A model generated the notes under the pieces. The model searched no databases, had not been told where the DNA came from, and was given only the letters and a program-made list of their open reading frames with translations. The position numbers and the translations under genes are program-made. From RGIG1681 sp045650505 (GTDB taxonomy: Bacteria; Bacillota; Clostridia; Christensenellales; UBA1242), in the NCBI GenBank assembly GCA_045650505.1, contig JAZRRE010000005.1, positions 1 to 12,032 of the forward strand: a DNA stretch of 12,032 bases, in the 5' to 3' direction. Shown piece by piece: positions 1 through 5,619 of this stretch (position 1 is the first letter of the stretch; each line of letters opens with the position of its first letter).

Positions 1-5
1 TTTAT

Positions 6-80
6 GCGGGAATGGCTCAGTGGTAGAGCGCTGCCTTGCCAAGGCAGATGCCGCGAGTTCGAATCTCGTTTCCCGCTCCA
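6..80 (+). tRNA. tRNA-Gly (anticodon GCC)
   Basis: Complete cloverleaf with an encoded CCA end (78-80). The 7-bp acceptor stem pairs GCGGGAA (6-12) with TTCCCGC (70-76), and the discriminator is T77, as usual for bacterial glycine tRNAs. The anticodon stem CTGCC/GGCAG encloses the loop TTGCCAA, with anticodon GCC at 38-40 reading GGC/GGU codons. It heads a tRNA-Gly/tRNA-Cys pair; its promoter lies left of the window. Confidence 0.97.
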
Positions 81-91
81 TATTAAACGAG

Positions 92-120
92 CGGCAAGTG
101 AACAACTTGCCGTTTGCTTT
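92..120 (+). terminator. Hairpin after tRNA-Gly, probable terminator or processing stem
   Basis: An 8-bp stem CGGCAAGT (92-99) / ACTTGCCG (105-112) has a 5-nt loop and is followed by a T-rich run interrupted by G and C (113-120). The broken T-tract makes full termination uncertain, so some transcripts may continue into tRNA-Cys. Confidence 0.55.
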
Positions 121-135
121 ACTTAAAAATATTAT

Positions 136-210
136 GGCGACATAGCCAAGCGGTAAGGCACAGGTCTGCAACACCTTTATTCCTCGGTTCGATTCCGAGT
201 GTCGCCTCCA
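136..210 (+). tRNA. tRNA-Cys (anticodon GCA)
   Basis: Complete tRNA with encoded CCA (208-210). The acceptor stem pairs GGCGACA (136-142) with TGTCGCC (200-206), and the discriminator is T207. The anticodon GCA is at 168-170. The anticodon stem has four pairs plus a C161/T177 mismatch at its outer end. The T-arm is TCGGTTCGATTCCGA-like and intact. It lies 55 nt after tRNA-Gly and is followed directly by a strong terminator. A decayed copy follows at 315-425. Confidence 0.96.
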
Positions 211-215
211 ATAAA

Positions 216-244
216 AACACATCACTTGTTGATGTGTTTTTTTT
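216..244 (+). terminator. Intrinsic terminator after tRNA-Cys
   Basis: A 9-bp stem AACACATCA (216-224) / TGATGTGTT (230-238) with loop CTTGT is followed by an uninterrupted T run to 244. It starts 6 nt after the tRNA CCA end. The terminator at 431-458 is a sequence relative that differs by a paired T-A to C-G exchange. Confidence 0.92.
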
Positions 245-314
245 GTGACACGAAGAAATTGAACGCCACTAATGGTGATTTATTTTAAAACACAAATTAT
301 TGTGGCAGTTCGTT

Positions 315-425
315 CGGCATTAGCCAACGAGTAAGGTAATCATTTAAGTTTTTACAAATATCAAATTCACATATAGTCTATGATTGTAAATTAAAATTTT
401 ACGAGTATTCCGAGTGTCGCCTCCA
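315..425 (+). pseudogene. Decayed tRNA-Cys copy
   Basis: The last 19 nt (407-425) are identical to the T-arm/acceptor 3' end and CCA of the intact tRNA-Cys (192-210). Upstream, 316-336 keeps the tRNA 5' GGC, the block TAGCCAA and then GTAAGG, the D-arm pattern of tRNA-Cys, with a 2-nt loss near the 5' end. The anticodon arm is unrecognisable: 70 nt lie between TAAGG and the 19-nt tail, against 33 nt in the intact gene. I read this as a tandem duplicate that decayed internally and gained sequence. An integration scar that copied only the tRNA end is the alternative, but the D-arm remnant argues against it. The stretch 245-314 shows no other feature I recognise. Confidence 0.7.
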
Positions 426-430
426 TATAA

Positions 431-458
431 AACACACCAATTTATTGGTGTGTTTTTT
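431..458 (+). terminator. Intrinsic terminator after the tRNA-Cys remnant
   Basis: A 10-bp stem AACACACCAA (431-440) / TTGGTGTGTT (445-454) with loop TTTA, then a T-tract to 458. It keeps the layout of the 216-244 terminator, with a compensatory base-pair change, so the hairpin was kept while the tRNA copy decayed. Confidence 0.9.
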
Positions 459-478
459 GTTTTTTATTAAACTTATTA

Positions 479-507
479 TTGATAATTTGAATTTGATATA
501 TTATAAT
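479..507 (+). promoter_or_regulatory. Sigma-A-type promoter for the dCMP deaminase
   Basis: TTGATA (479-484), a 17-bp spacer and a perfect TATAAT (502-507). The predicted leader is about 27 nt and contains GAGG (530-533), 7 nt before the ATG at 541. Confidence 0.85.
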
Positions 508-540
508 GAAATTAGATTAATAATATTTTGAGGTAATTTT

Positions 541-1038
541 ATGGATAAAAGAGAAGATTATATTTCTTGGGACGACTATTTTATGTCTATTGCAATCTTA
601 ACAGCAAAGAGAAGCAAAGACCCAAACACACAAGTTGGCGCTTGCATTGTTTCAAAAGATAATAGAATTTTGGCTTGCGGCTACAACGGCGCTCCAAATG
701 GTTTTCACGATGACCATTTTCCATGGAAAAGAGAAGGAAGTGCTCTTGACACAAAATATATGTTTGTTTGCCACGCAGAACTTAACGCGATTTTAAACTA
801 TCGTGGTTCAAGAAAAGAATTCGAAGATGCTAAAATTTATGTTGACTTATTCCCATGCAATGAGTGTGCAAAAGCAATCATTCAAGCAGGAATCAAAGAA
901 GTTATCTATAAAAGTGACAAATATTCTAGCACAGAGGGAAATATCGCATCTAAACGACTTTTTGACAGTTGTGGTGTGAAATATACCAAATTTGAACCAA
1001 TGAATAAAGAAGATATCATCATTAAACTTGATGACTAA
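541..1038 (+). CDS. dCMP deaminase (deoxycytidylate deaminase)
   Basis: A zinc-dependent cytosolic enzyme expected to convert dCMP to dUMP, the substrate of thymidylate synthase. The 165-residue protein carries the full CDA-fold signature: CHAE with His78 (zinc ligand) and Glu80 (proton shuttle), and PCNEC with Cys106 and Cys109 (zinc ligands). The N-terminal YISWDDYFM and GYNGAPNG (residues 47-54) are typical of the eukaryotic DCTD and phage T4 dCMP deaminase subgroup; the second lies in the nucleotide/effector-binding region of that subgroup, so dCTP activation and dTTP inhibition are plausible but inferred. Length is normal for the family. It is a single-gene unit with its own promoter and a terminator at 1055-1092. 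A ComEB-type name would also be acceptable; the deaminase assignment itself is firm. Confidence 0.93.
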   Translation: MDKREDYISWDDYFMSIAILTAKRSKDPNTQVGACIVSKDNRILACGYNGAPNGFHDDHFPWKREGSALDTKYMFVCHAELNAILNYRGSRKEFEDAKIYVDLFPCNECAKAIIQAGIKEVIYKSDKYSSTEGNIASKRLFDSCGVKYTKFEPMNKEDIIIKLDD

Positions 1039-1054
1039 TAACAAAAAACAACGA

Positions 1055-1092
1055 AAAGGGTTCTCTGTTAACTATAGCAGAGAACTTTTTTT
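1055..1092 (+). terminator. Intrinsic terminator after the dCMP deaminase
   Basis: Core stem GTTCTCTG (1060-1067) / CAGAGAAC (1078-1085), extended inward by weak pairs to an ACTA loop and outward by A/T and G/T pairs, followed by seven T (1086-1092). The stop codon is 16 nt upstream. Confidence 0.92.
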
Positions 1093-1122
1093 CTAAAATT
1101 TTAATTAAATTTAAAAAAATTC

Positions 1123-1150
1123 TTTACATTTAAATATATTTGAGTATAAT
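1123..1150 (+). promoter_or_regulatory. Promoter for tRNA-Leu
   Basis: TTTACA (1123-1128), a 16-bp spacer and a perfect TATAAT (1145-1150), 21 nt before the mature tRNA 5' end. Confidence 0.8.
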
Positions 1151-1171
1151 AAAGTTTGTTCAATTAAATAT

Positions 1172-1260
1172 GCCGATGTGGCGAAATAGGCAGACGCAAG
1201 GGACTTAAAATCCCTCGGGCAGCAATGTCCGTGCCGGTTCAAGTCCGGCCATCGGCACCA
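1172..1260 (+). tRNA. tRNA-Leu (anticodon UAA)
   Basis: Class II tRNA of 89 nt including encoded CCA (1258-1260). The acceptor stem pairs GCCGATG (1172-1178) with CATCGGC (1250-1256), and the discriminator is A1257, the leucine identity base. The anticodon stem AGGGA/TCCCT holds the loop CTTAAAA with anticodon TAA at 1206-1208. A long variable arm precedes the T-arm. Its last 21 nt and its terminator are repeated at 1397-1450. Confidence 0.97.
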
Positions 1261-1263
1261 AAG

Positions 1264-1293
1264 AAGAGGTAACAGAAATGTTATCTCTTTTTT
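1264..1293 (+). terminator. Intrinsic terminator of tRNA-Leu (unit 1)
   Basis: A 10-bp stem AAGAGGTAAC (1264-1273) / GTTATCTCTT (1280-1289) with loop AGAAAT and a T-tract to 1293, starting 4 nt after the CCA end. Confidence 0.92.
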
Positions 1294-1308
1294 ATTTGTT
1301 ATTAGTTT

Positions 1309-1347
1309 CCGGCACTTTTGTTGCGTTACACTTAACAAAACCGTGCC
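1309..1347 (+). repeat. Second hairpin of unit 1
   Basis: GGCACTTTTGTT (1311-1322) pairs with AACAAAA (1334-1340) and GTGCC (1343-1347), leaving CC unpaired at 1341-1342. The loop TGCGTTACACT-like stretch differs from unit 2. No T-tract follows, so it is not a standard plus-strand terminator. Confidence 0.7.
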
Positions 1348-1420
1348 TTGTGACACTCGAGCAACGCTCTCGTTATTCCGTCGCATTTGCTCCTTACAAG
1401 TCCGGCCATCGGCACCAAAG

Positions 1421-1450
1421 AAGAGATAACAGAAATGTTATCTCTTTTTT
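1421..1450 (+). terminator. Duplicated terminator after the tRNA-Leu tail (unit 2)
   Basis: Stem AAGAGATAAC (1421-1430) / GTTATCTCTT (1437-1446), the same AGAAAT loop as unit 1, and a T-tract to 1450. The single difference from unit 1 improves pairing. Confidence 0.9.
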
Positions 1451-1465
1451 ATTTGTTTTTCGTTA

Positions 1466-1505
1466 CCGGCACTTTTGTTTCACCTGCGTTCCACAAAACC
1501 GTGCC
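1466..1505 (+). repeat. Second hairpin of unit 2
   Basis: GGCACTTTTGT (1468-1478) pairs with ACAAAA (1493-1498) and GTGCC (1501-1505), with the same unpaired CC as unit 1. The stem is kept while the loop has changed, as expected for a conserved structured element. It lies just past the 3' end of the minus-strand gene at 1517-2071, so it may also shape that transcript's end. Confidence 0.7.
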
Positions 1506-1516
1506 TTATTTTGATT

Positions 1517-2071
1517 TTATTTATTAATTTTCTCTAAAAAACTAAAATTTTCATCTTTAACCTCAATATAATATTTTTTATTTATAAGCAAATCGCCTTT
1601 AAAAAATATTTTTGTTGTTTGTTTAGATTCTTCACTATCTGTCTTATAAATAATATCATAAAAATTGAAACCCAAAAGATTAAGCAGTGGATTGATATAA
1701 AATAATTTATTTTTAACATAAACAATTCCAATCATAATAATTATTAATATAAACACAACAAGCATACTTATTTTTGAAAGGTCAAAGGTTATTGAAAACA
1801 AAACAAATAATGAAAAATACCCCAGAAAATGCTCATCAGTTGTGTTTGTTTTTTCTATAACTTTTATCATTTTAACTGTTTGCTTTTTTCTTGTCATTTC
1901 AAGTTTTAAACCAATAAACCCTAAAATAATAACCGTCATCAACAAAATAATTACAAATATATCTAAAAAATTAAGTTTAATGTTTCCAACCAAAAGTTCA
2001 ATGACTTGTTTTATTAAAATCAAAACATACATTGGCACAAAAGCACTTAAATATAAAAGAATGTTCTTCAT
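1517..2071 (-). CDS. Four-helix membrane protein of unknown function
   Basis: A 184-residue integral membrane protein that I do not recognise with confidence. Hydrophobic segments lie at about residues 4-24, 35-57, 82-97 and 102-119, followed by a ~60-residue soluble tail. A polar loop (58-80) contains RKKQ and TTDEHF, and the fourth helix leads into YINPLLNLLGFNFYDI (125-140). The size and layout (four helices plus soluble C-terminus) recall KwaA of the Kiwa anti-phage system, but no KwaB-like partner is nearby, so this is only a lead. The start has no convincing Shine-Dalgarno sequence, and the gene is more AT-rich than the metabolic genes. It is transcribed toward tRNA-Leu, with only hairpins 1466-1505 and 1421-1450 between them. 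Confidence 0.75.
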   Translation of the reverse strand: MKNILLYLSAFVPMYVLILIKQVIELLVGNIKLNFLDIFVIILLMTVIILGFIGLKLEMTRKKQTVKMIKVIEKTNTTDEHFLGYFSLFVLFSITFDLSKISMLVVFILIIIMIGIVYVKNKLFYINPLLNLLGFNFYDIIYKTDSEESKQTTKIFFKGDLLINKKYYIEVKDENFSFLEKINK

Positions 2072-2147
2072 ATCAAAATTTTTGACAATCTCTTATTATT
2101 TTAAACTAGTTAAATCTTTATGAAAATTAAATTTGCGGCTTTTTTAT

Positions 2148-2177
2148 TTGACATTCTTGAACTAAAAAATTTATCAT
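2148..2177 (+). promoter_or_regulatory. Promoter for the GNAT-like/CYTH unit
   Basis: A perfect TTGACA (2148-2153), an 18-bp spacer and TATCAT (2172-2177, five of six consensus). It is 38 nt before the ATG at 2216. The 144-bp gap 2072-2215 holds nothing else I recognise. Confidence 0.7.
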
Positions 2178-2215
2178 AATAATAGGTTATTTTATAAATT
2201 TTAGTTGGTGATAAT

Positions 2216-2872
2216 ATGATTTTTGATAAAGAGTTTAAAGAATACGGATATACCGATGTTGTGGCATATAGCGGCAAGCATATCACTGAAGAAATGCTCG
2301 ATGAATGTATGATTCTTGAAAAAAACTTTTATCCTGAAGGATTTTCTCAAGACCCTGCAAATTTAAAAAATTGCGTAATGAAATTTGGTCAAATGTGTTT
2401 CGTTTTTAAAGATATTGTTAAAAATGTTATTGTGGGATACAGCTTCTGGTTTCCAACAAAAACAAAAGTTTTCAATGCTTTTATTAAATCAAACAAAACA
2501 CTTATCGAATTTGAAGAAAGTTTCTTTTCAAGTTATAGCGACAAAGTGATAAACTTGTTTTTAGGAAGTGAAGCATACATAACCGGTTATGACATTAAAA
2601 AACTTCACGAAGCCGTTGAAGACATCTTTTCAAGAAGAGTGTTAGACCTTGCATATAAAGGCACACGAATTAAATATATCGCAATAGAATCTTGTTGCAA
2701 ATTTGAAGAACAATATATTGTGAAACTCTTGGGACTCACACAAAAAGTTAAAAAAGAAAGAACAACTTTCTATTTTGATGAATATTCTCCAGAAAAAGTT
2801 TATAATAGTTCAAAATACGCTTCTGGAATTAAGCAATATTATTCAATGCTTACTGAAAATGATGAAAAATAA
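2216..2872 (+). CDS. Uncharacterised protein, possible GNAT-fold acyltransferase
   Basis: A 218-residue soluble protein that I do not recognise firmly. The pattern of predicted elements is GNAT-like: a first strand and helix (DVVAYSG then ITEEMLDECMILEKNFYP, about 14-40), paired strands QMCFVFKD and VIVGYSFWFPTK (59-82), a long helix KKLHEAVEDIFSRRVLDLAYKG (128-149), the strand IKYIAIES and a final VKLLGL...RTTFYFDE. A clear acetyl-CoA loop (R/Q-x-x-G-x-G/A) is missing, so it may be a diverged or inactive member, or another fold. GGTGA (2207-2211) serves as a weak ribosome site. It is 14 nt upstream of the CYTH gene and almost certainly co-transcribed with it. Confidence 0.65.
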   Translation: MIFDKEFKEYGYTDVVAYSGKHITEEMLDECMILEKNFYPEGFSQDPANLKNCVMKFGQMCFVFKDIVKNVIVGYSFWFPTKTKVFNAFIKSNKTLIEFEESFFSSYSDKVINLFLGSEAYITGYDIKKLHEAVEDIFSRRVLDLAYKGTRIKYIAIESCCKFEEQYIVKLLGLTQKVKKERTTFYFDEYSPEKVYNSSKYASGIKQYYSMLTENDEK

Positions 2873-2886
2873 AAAAGGAAAGTTTT

Positions 2887-3447
2887 ATGAAAAAAGAAAT
2901 TGAAGCAAGACTTCTTGGTATCAACGAAGAAGATTTCATTGCACTTATGAGAAAACATGGTGCAACTTTTGTTGGTGATTGGCTTATGAGTCGAAATGTT
3001 TATGACTTTAATCCTATTGATGACAACAAGTGGATTCGCCTTCGAACAACAGGTAAAGAAACAACTCTCACAATCAAAGAAATCAAAAGCAAAGACATTG
3101 AAGGAACTCTTGAAACAGAAATTGTGGTTTCAGACTTTGATGCAACTAATGAAATTTTAAACAAACTTGGCTACTACGCCCGTGGAAGTCAAACCAACAG
3201 AAGAATAAGATATATTTTAGATGATGTTGAAATAGATATTGATTTTTGGCCACTCATTCCAACTTATGTTGAATTTGAGGCTGAATCAACTGACAAAATT
3301 AAAGCACTTTGTGAAAAACTTGAAATTAACTTTAACTCACTCACAACAATGAGTGTTCCTGAAGTGTATGATTATTACGGACACAATGTTAGAACCTGCC
3401 CAACAATCAATCATCTTGAAGAAGAAAGAGCAAATAAAAAATATTAA
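2887..3447 (+). CDS. CYTH-domain protein (class IV adenylate cyclase/triphosphatase family)
   Basis: A 186-residue single-domain CYTH (triphosphate tunnel metalloenzyme) protein. Family hallmarks are visible: the N-terminal acidic motif EIEAR (Glu4, Glu6, with Arg8 where ExExK normally has Lys), basic tunnel residues in WIRLR (Arg51, Arg53), TIKE (Lys64, Glu66), ETEIV (Glu76, Glu78), RRIRY (105-109), EIDID (115-119) and the C-terminal YVEFEAE (Glu129, Glu131). Members act on triphosphate substrates with divalent metal: CyaB-type adenylate cyclase, thiamine triphosphatase or inorganic triphosphatase. The sequence alone does not decide among these, though the COG1437-like layout suggests the CyaB branch. 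AGGAAAG (2876-2882) is a good ribosome site. It is the second gene of a two-gene unit and is followed by a strong terminator. Confidence 0.85.
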   Translation: MKKEIEARLLGINEEDFIALMRKHGATFVGDWLMSRNVYDFNPIDDNKWIRLRTTGKETTLTIKEIKSKDIEGTLETEIVVSDFDATNEILNKLGYYARGSQTNRRIRYILDDVEIDIDFWPLIPTYVEFEAESTDKIKALCEKLEINFNSLTTMSVPEVYDYYGHNVRTCPTINHLEEERANKKY

Positions 3448-3452
3448 TCTAT

Positions 3453-3480
3453 ACACATACCAAATGGTATGTGTTTTTTT
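3453..3480 (+). terminator. Intrinsic terminator after the CYTH gene
   Basis: A 9-bp stem ACACATACC (3453-3461) / GGTATGTGT (3466-3474) with loop AAAT, then T to 3480. It separates this unit from dapA, which must therefore have its own promoter in 3481-3520; a possible -10 is CATAAT (3504-3509), with no clear -35. Confidence 0.92.
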
Positions 3481-3527
3481 ATGCACGCATTTTGATTAAA
3501 ATCCATAATCTATAAAAGAGGTAAATT

Positions 3528-4403
3528 ATGATTTTTTCTGGCAGTGCTGTTGCTATTGTTACTCCTTTTGATAAAAATAACGAAGTTGATTATTTTGAAC
3601 TTAAAAATTTAATAGAATTTCAAATTGCAAATGGAACAAAAGCCATTGTTATTCTTGGAACAACAGGCGAATCTTCGACAATCACCAATGAAGAAAGAAA
3701 CAAAATCATTAAATTTGCTGCGTGCATTGTTGAAAAACGAGTTCCGCTTATTGTTGGAACCGGTTCAAACTCAACAACAACTGCAATAATTAACTCAAAA
3801 ACTGCCGAAGAACTTGGCGCAGATGCACTCTTGATTATTACGCCATATTACAACAAATGTAATCAAATTGGGCTTTTTTTACACTACAAAGCAATTGCCG
3901 AAAGTGTGAATATTCCAATAATAATTTATAATGTTCCAGCACGAACAGGGGTTAATGTTTCACCAGAAACAGTTTTTAAACTCTCTAAAATTACAAATAT
4001 CATTGGCATAAAAGAAGCAAGTGGAAATTTGCTTCAAACAGAGAAAATTATAAACTTGGTTGACAATGACTTCTTTGTATATAGCGGTGATGACGGCTTA
4101 ACACTTCCAATTATTGCAATGGGTGGAAAAGGTGTCATTTCTGTCACTGCAAATGTTTATCCTAATGAAGTCAGCAACTTATGTGAATACGCACTAGCAA
4201 ATGACTATTATAACGCAAGAAAAGTTGCAACATTTTTATCAAAAATTAATAAAACTCTATTTTTAGATGTTAACCCAATATGCGTTAAATATTATTTGAA
4301 TCAAATCGGTTTCAAAGTGGGAAAACCAAGACTTCCACTAACCGAACCGGAAAATGAAATAAAAAAACAAATTAGGGAAGTAATTAAATTTTATGAAAAT
4401 TAA
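3528..4403 (+). CDS. dapA: 4-hydroxy-tetrahydrodipicolinate synthase (DapA)
   Basis: A cytosolic Schiff-base aldolase that condenses pyruvate with L-aspartate semialdehyde, the first committed step to diaminopimelate and lysine. At 291 residues it has the normal family length as a TIM barrel. Visible active-site features: GTTGE with Thr45/Thr46, the Tyr107-Tyr108 region, Tyr134 in IIIYNVPARTG (catalytic triad Tyr, E. coli Y133), Arg139 (substrate binding, E. coli R138) and the Schiff-base Lys162 in IGIKEASG (E. coli K161). GGKGVISV lies in the C-terminal half as expected. The ribosome site AGAGG (3517-3521) is 6 nt before the ATG. It overlaps ddh by 11 nt, so the two are one operon and probably translationally coupled. 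The 80-nt upstream gap is too short for a lysine riboswitch. Confidence 0.96.
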   Translation: MIFSGSAVAIVTPFDKNNEVDYFELKNLIEFQIANGTKAIVILGTTGESSTITNEERNKIIKFAACIVEKRVPLIVGTGSNSTTTAIINSKTAEELGADALLIITPYYNKCNQIGLFLHYKAIAESVNIPIIIYNVPARTGVNVSPETVFKLSKITNIIGIKEASGNLLQTEKIINLVDNDFFVYSGDDGLTLPIIAMGGKGVISVTANVYPNEVSNLCEYALANDYYNARKVATFLSKINKTLFLDVNPICVKYYLNQIGFKVGKPRLPLTEPENEIKKQIREVIKFYEN

Positions 4404-5352
4404 TGTTGGAATTGTTGGCTATGGAAATCTTGGAAAAGCGGTTGAAAAAATATTAATTTCAAACCCAAAATTTAATCTTAAAGCCATTTTTTCAAGAAGA
4501 TTAGTCAAGTCTAAACACGGAACAATAATTGAACCATACAGTGAATTTATAAACTATAAATCAAAAATAGATGTAATGATTTTATGTGGTGGTTCAAAAA
4601 GTGATTTAATTATTCAAACTCCTGAAATGCTAGAGTACTTTGATGTTATAAACACTTTTGACACTCATGCAAAAATTGCTCAAGAATATAAAAATCTAAA
4701 TATGATAGCAAAAAAACATAATCACAGAGCAGTCATTTGCTGTGGCTGGGACCCTGGACTGTTTAGCATTATTCGTGCACTCTTTCTTGCTATTTCAAAC
4801 AAAGAACCTGTTACATTCTGGGGCAAGGGTTTAAGCATGGGGCACAGTGATGCAATTAGACAGGTTGCAAATGTTGATGACGGAGTTGAGTTTACCATTC
4901 CAATCAAAGAATCTATTGAAAAAGCCAAAAATGATACTCTTGAAAAAACTGATTTTTTGCACAAGAGAGAATGCTTTGTTTATGCAAAAGAAAAACATTA
5001 TAAACAGATTGAAAAAGACATCAAAAGCATTCCAAATTACTTTAAGGGACAACCCACAAATATCAATTTTGTGTCACATGAAAAAGTTATGAAATTAAAA
5101 TCAAATACATCACATAAAGGCTTTATTTTCAGCACTTTTAAAACCAAATCAAACACAAACTCACAAATGGAATTTAAAGCTATAATGAAATCAAATCCAG
5201 ACTTTACTGCAAGCATTGTTGTGGCATATATAACCGCAATTTTAAACCTTAAAAAACAAAATAAACGTGGGGCATTCACTCCACTTGAAATTGCGCCAAA
5301 TATGCTGTTTGATGATTACAAATTTGAAAAACTTTTGAAAACAATTTGCTAA
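4393..5352 (+). CDS. ddh: meso-Diaminopimelate dehydrogenase (Ddh)
   Basis: An NADPH-dependent enzyme that reductively aminates tetrahydrodipicolinate directly to meso-2,6-diaminopimelate with ammonia, bypassing the acyl-blocked dapD/dapC/dapE route. The 319-residue protein starts with a Rossmann dinucleotide loop, VGYGNLG (8-14), has FDTH (89-92) and the family-typical CCGWDPGLFSI (116-126) and GKGLSMGHSDAIRQV (144-158) substrate-binding segments; length is typical for the family. The start ATG at 4393 lies inside the last codons of dapA and gives the conserved N-terminus without an extension. Pairing dapA with ddh means a compact supply of meso-DAP for peptidoglycan and lysine; dapB and lysA are not in the window. 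No separate promoter is apparent. Confidence 0.93.
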   Translation: MKINVGIVGYGNLGKAVEKILISNPKFNLKAIFSRRLVKSKHGTIIEPYSEFINYKSKIDVMILCGGSKSDLIIQTPEMLEYFDVINTFDTHAKIAQEYKNLNMIAKKHNHRAVICCGWDPGLFSIIRALFLAISNKEPVTFWGKGLSMGHSDAIRQVANVDDGVEFTIPIKESIEKAKNDTLEKTDFLHKRECFVYAKEKHYKQIEKDIKSIPNYFKGQPTNINFVSHEKVMKLKSNTSHKGFIFSTFKTKSNTNSQMEFKAIMKSNPDFTASIVVAYITAILNLKKQNKRGAFTPLEIAPNMLFDDYKFEKLLKTIC

Positions 5353-5357
5353 TAAAA

Positions 5358-5381
5358 AAGATATGGAAATTTCCATATCTT
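5358..5381. terminator. Bidirectional hairpin between ddh and a convergent small gene
   Basis: A perfect 24-nt palindrome (AAGATATGGAAA and its complement). Six A precede it, which makes a T-tract on the minus strand, so it should terminate the minus-strand gene at 5386-5619 well. On the plus strand the following sequence is TAATTTTA, a weaker T-tract for ddh. Confidence 0.85.
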
Positions 5382-5385
5382 AATT

Positions 5386-5619
5386 TTACGCAATAACAGT
5401 TGGGCGTTTTGAAATGATTGTGCAAATAAAATCAACAAGCCAGAGCACAGTTGTTCCAATAAAAATCCATAAAATTCCAATAACAAGCATTAATGTGTTT
5501 TTTGTTGTTACACCTTTGCAGATTCTATAGATTGCCCACGCAATATTCAAAACAGGCAAGCATAAAAGCAATTTCAAACCCCAATGCATATTATCAAATG
5601 ATTTTACAAGTTCTTTCAT
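5386..5619 (-). CDS. Small two-helix membrane protein A
   Basis: A 77-residue membrane protein with helices at about 13-32 and 41-68 joined by a short basic loop (YRICKG). The second helix ends in WLVDFI (60-65), followed by a short tail SKRPTVIA. I do not recognise a characterised family. A strong AGGAG (complement of 5628-5632) sits 8 nt before the ATG, which supports the start and real expression. It is divergent from 5795-6016, whose product has the same size, topology and a matching WLLDLI motif, so the two look like paralogues. It ends next to the shared palindromic terminator with ddh. Confidence 0.8.
   Translation of the reverse strand: MKELVKSFDNMHWGLKLLLCLPVLNIAWAIYRICKGVTTKNTLMLVIGILWIFIGTTVLWLVDFICTIISKRPTVIA

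Larger units (their letters stand above)
1240..1507 (+). repeat. Tandem repeat of tRNA-Leu 3' end, terminator and hairpin (two units)
   Basis: Unit 1 starts at 1240 inside the T-arm of tRNA-Leu; unit 2 starts at 1397, an offset of 157 bp. The first ~60 nt of each unit (21 nt of tRNA tail with CCA, then the terminator) match except for one G/A change inside the terminator stem, which swaps a G-T pair for A-T and keeps the fold. Both units continue into TTATTTGTT and then a second hairpin bounded by CCGGCAC and CCGTGCC with diverged loops. The filler 1348-1396 contains short inverted repeats (GAGC/GCTC and GAGCAA/TTGCTC) and no recognised gene. Unit 2 cannot make a tRNA because the 5' half is missing. 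Confidence 0.85.

Noticed and set aside
211..406. Small mobile element flanked by 19-nt tRNA-Cys repeats
   Set aside because: The interval is under 200 bp, has no coding capacity, and contains a D-arm remnant of tRNA-Cys, so a decayed tandem copy explains it better.
1111..1386. 91-residue minus-strand reading frame
   Set aside because: It runs antisense through the whole tRNA-Leu gene and its terminator; frames of this kind across tRNAs are a known source of spurious proteins.
1278..1514. 78-residue plus-strand reading frame
   Set aside because: It begins inside the tRNA-Leu terminator loop and crosses the tRNA-tail repeat and two hairpins; no ribosome site, and the sequence is explained by repeats.
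3481..3527. Lysine riboswitch upstream of dapA
   Set aside because: Only 47 nt separate the previous terminator from the start codon, far too short for an L-box.
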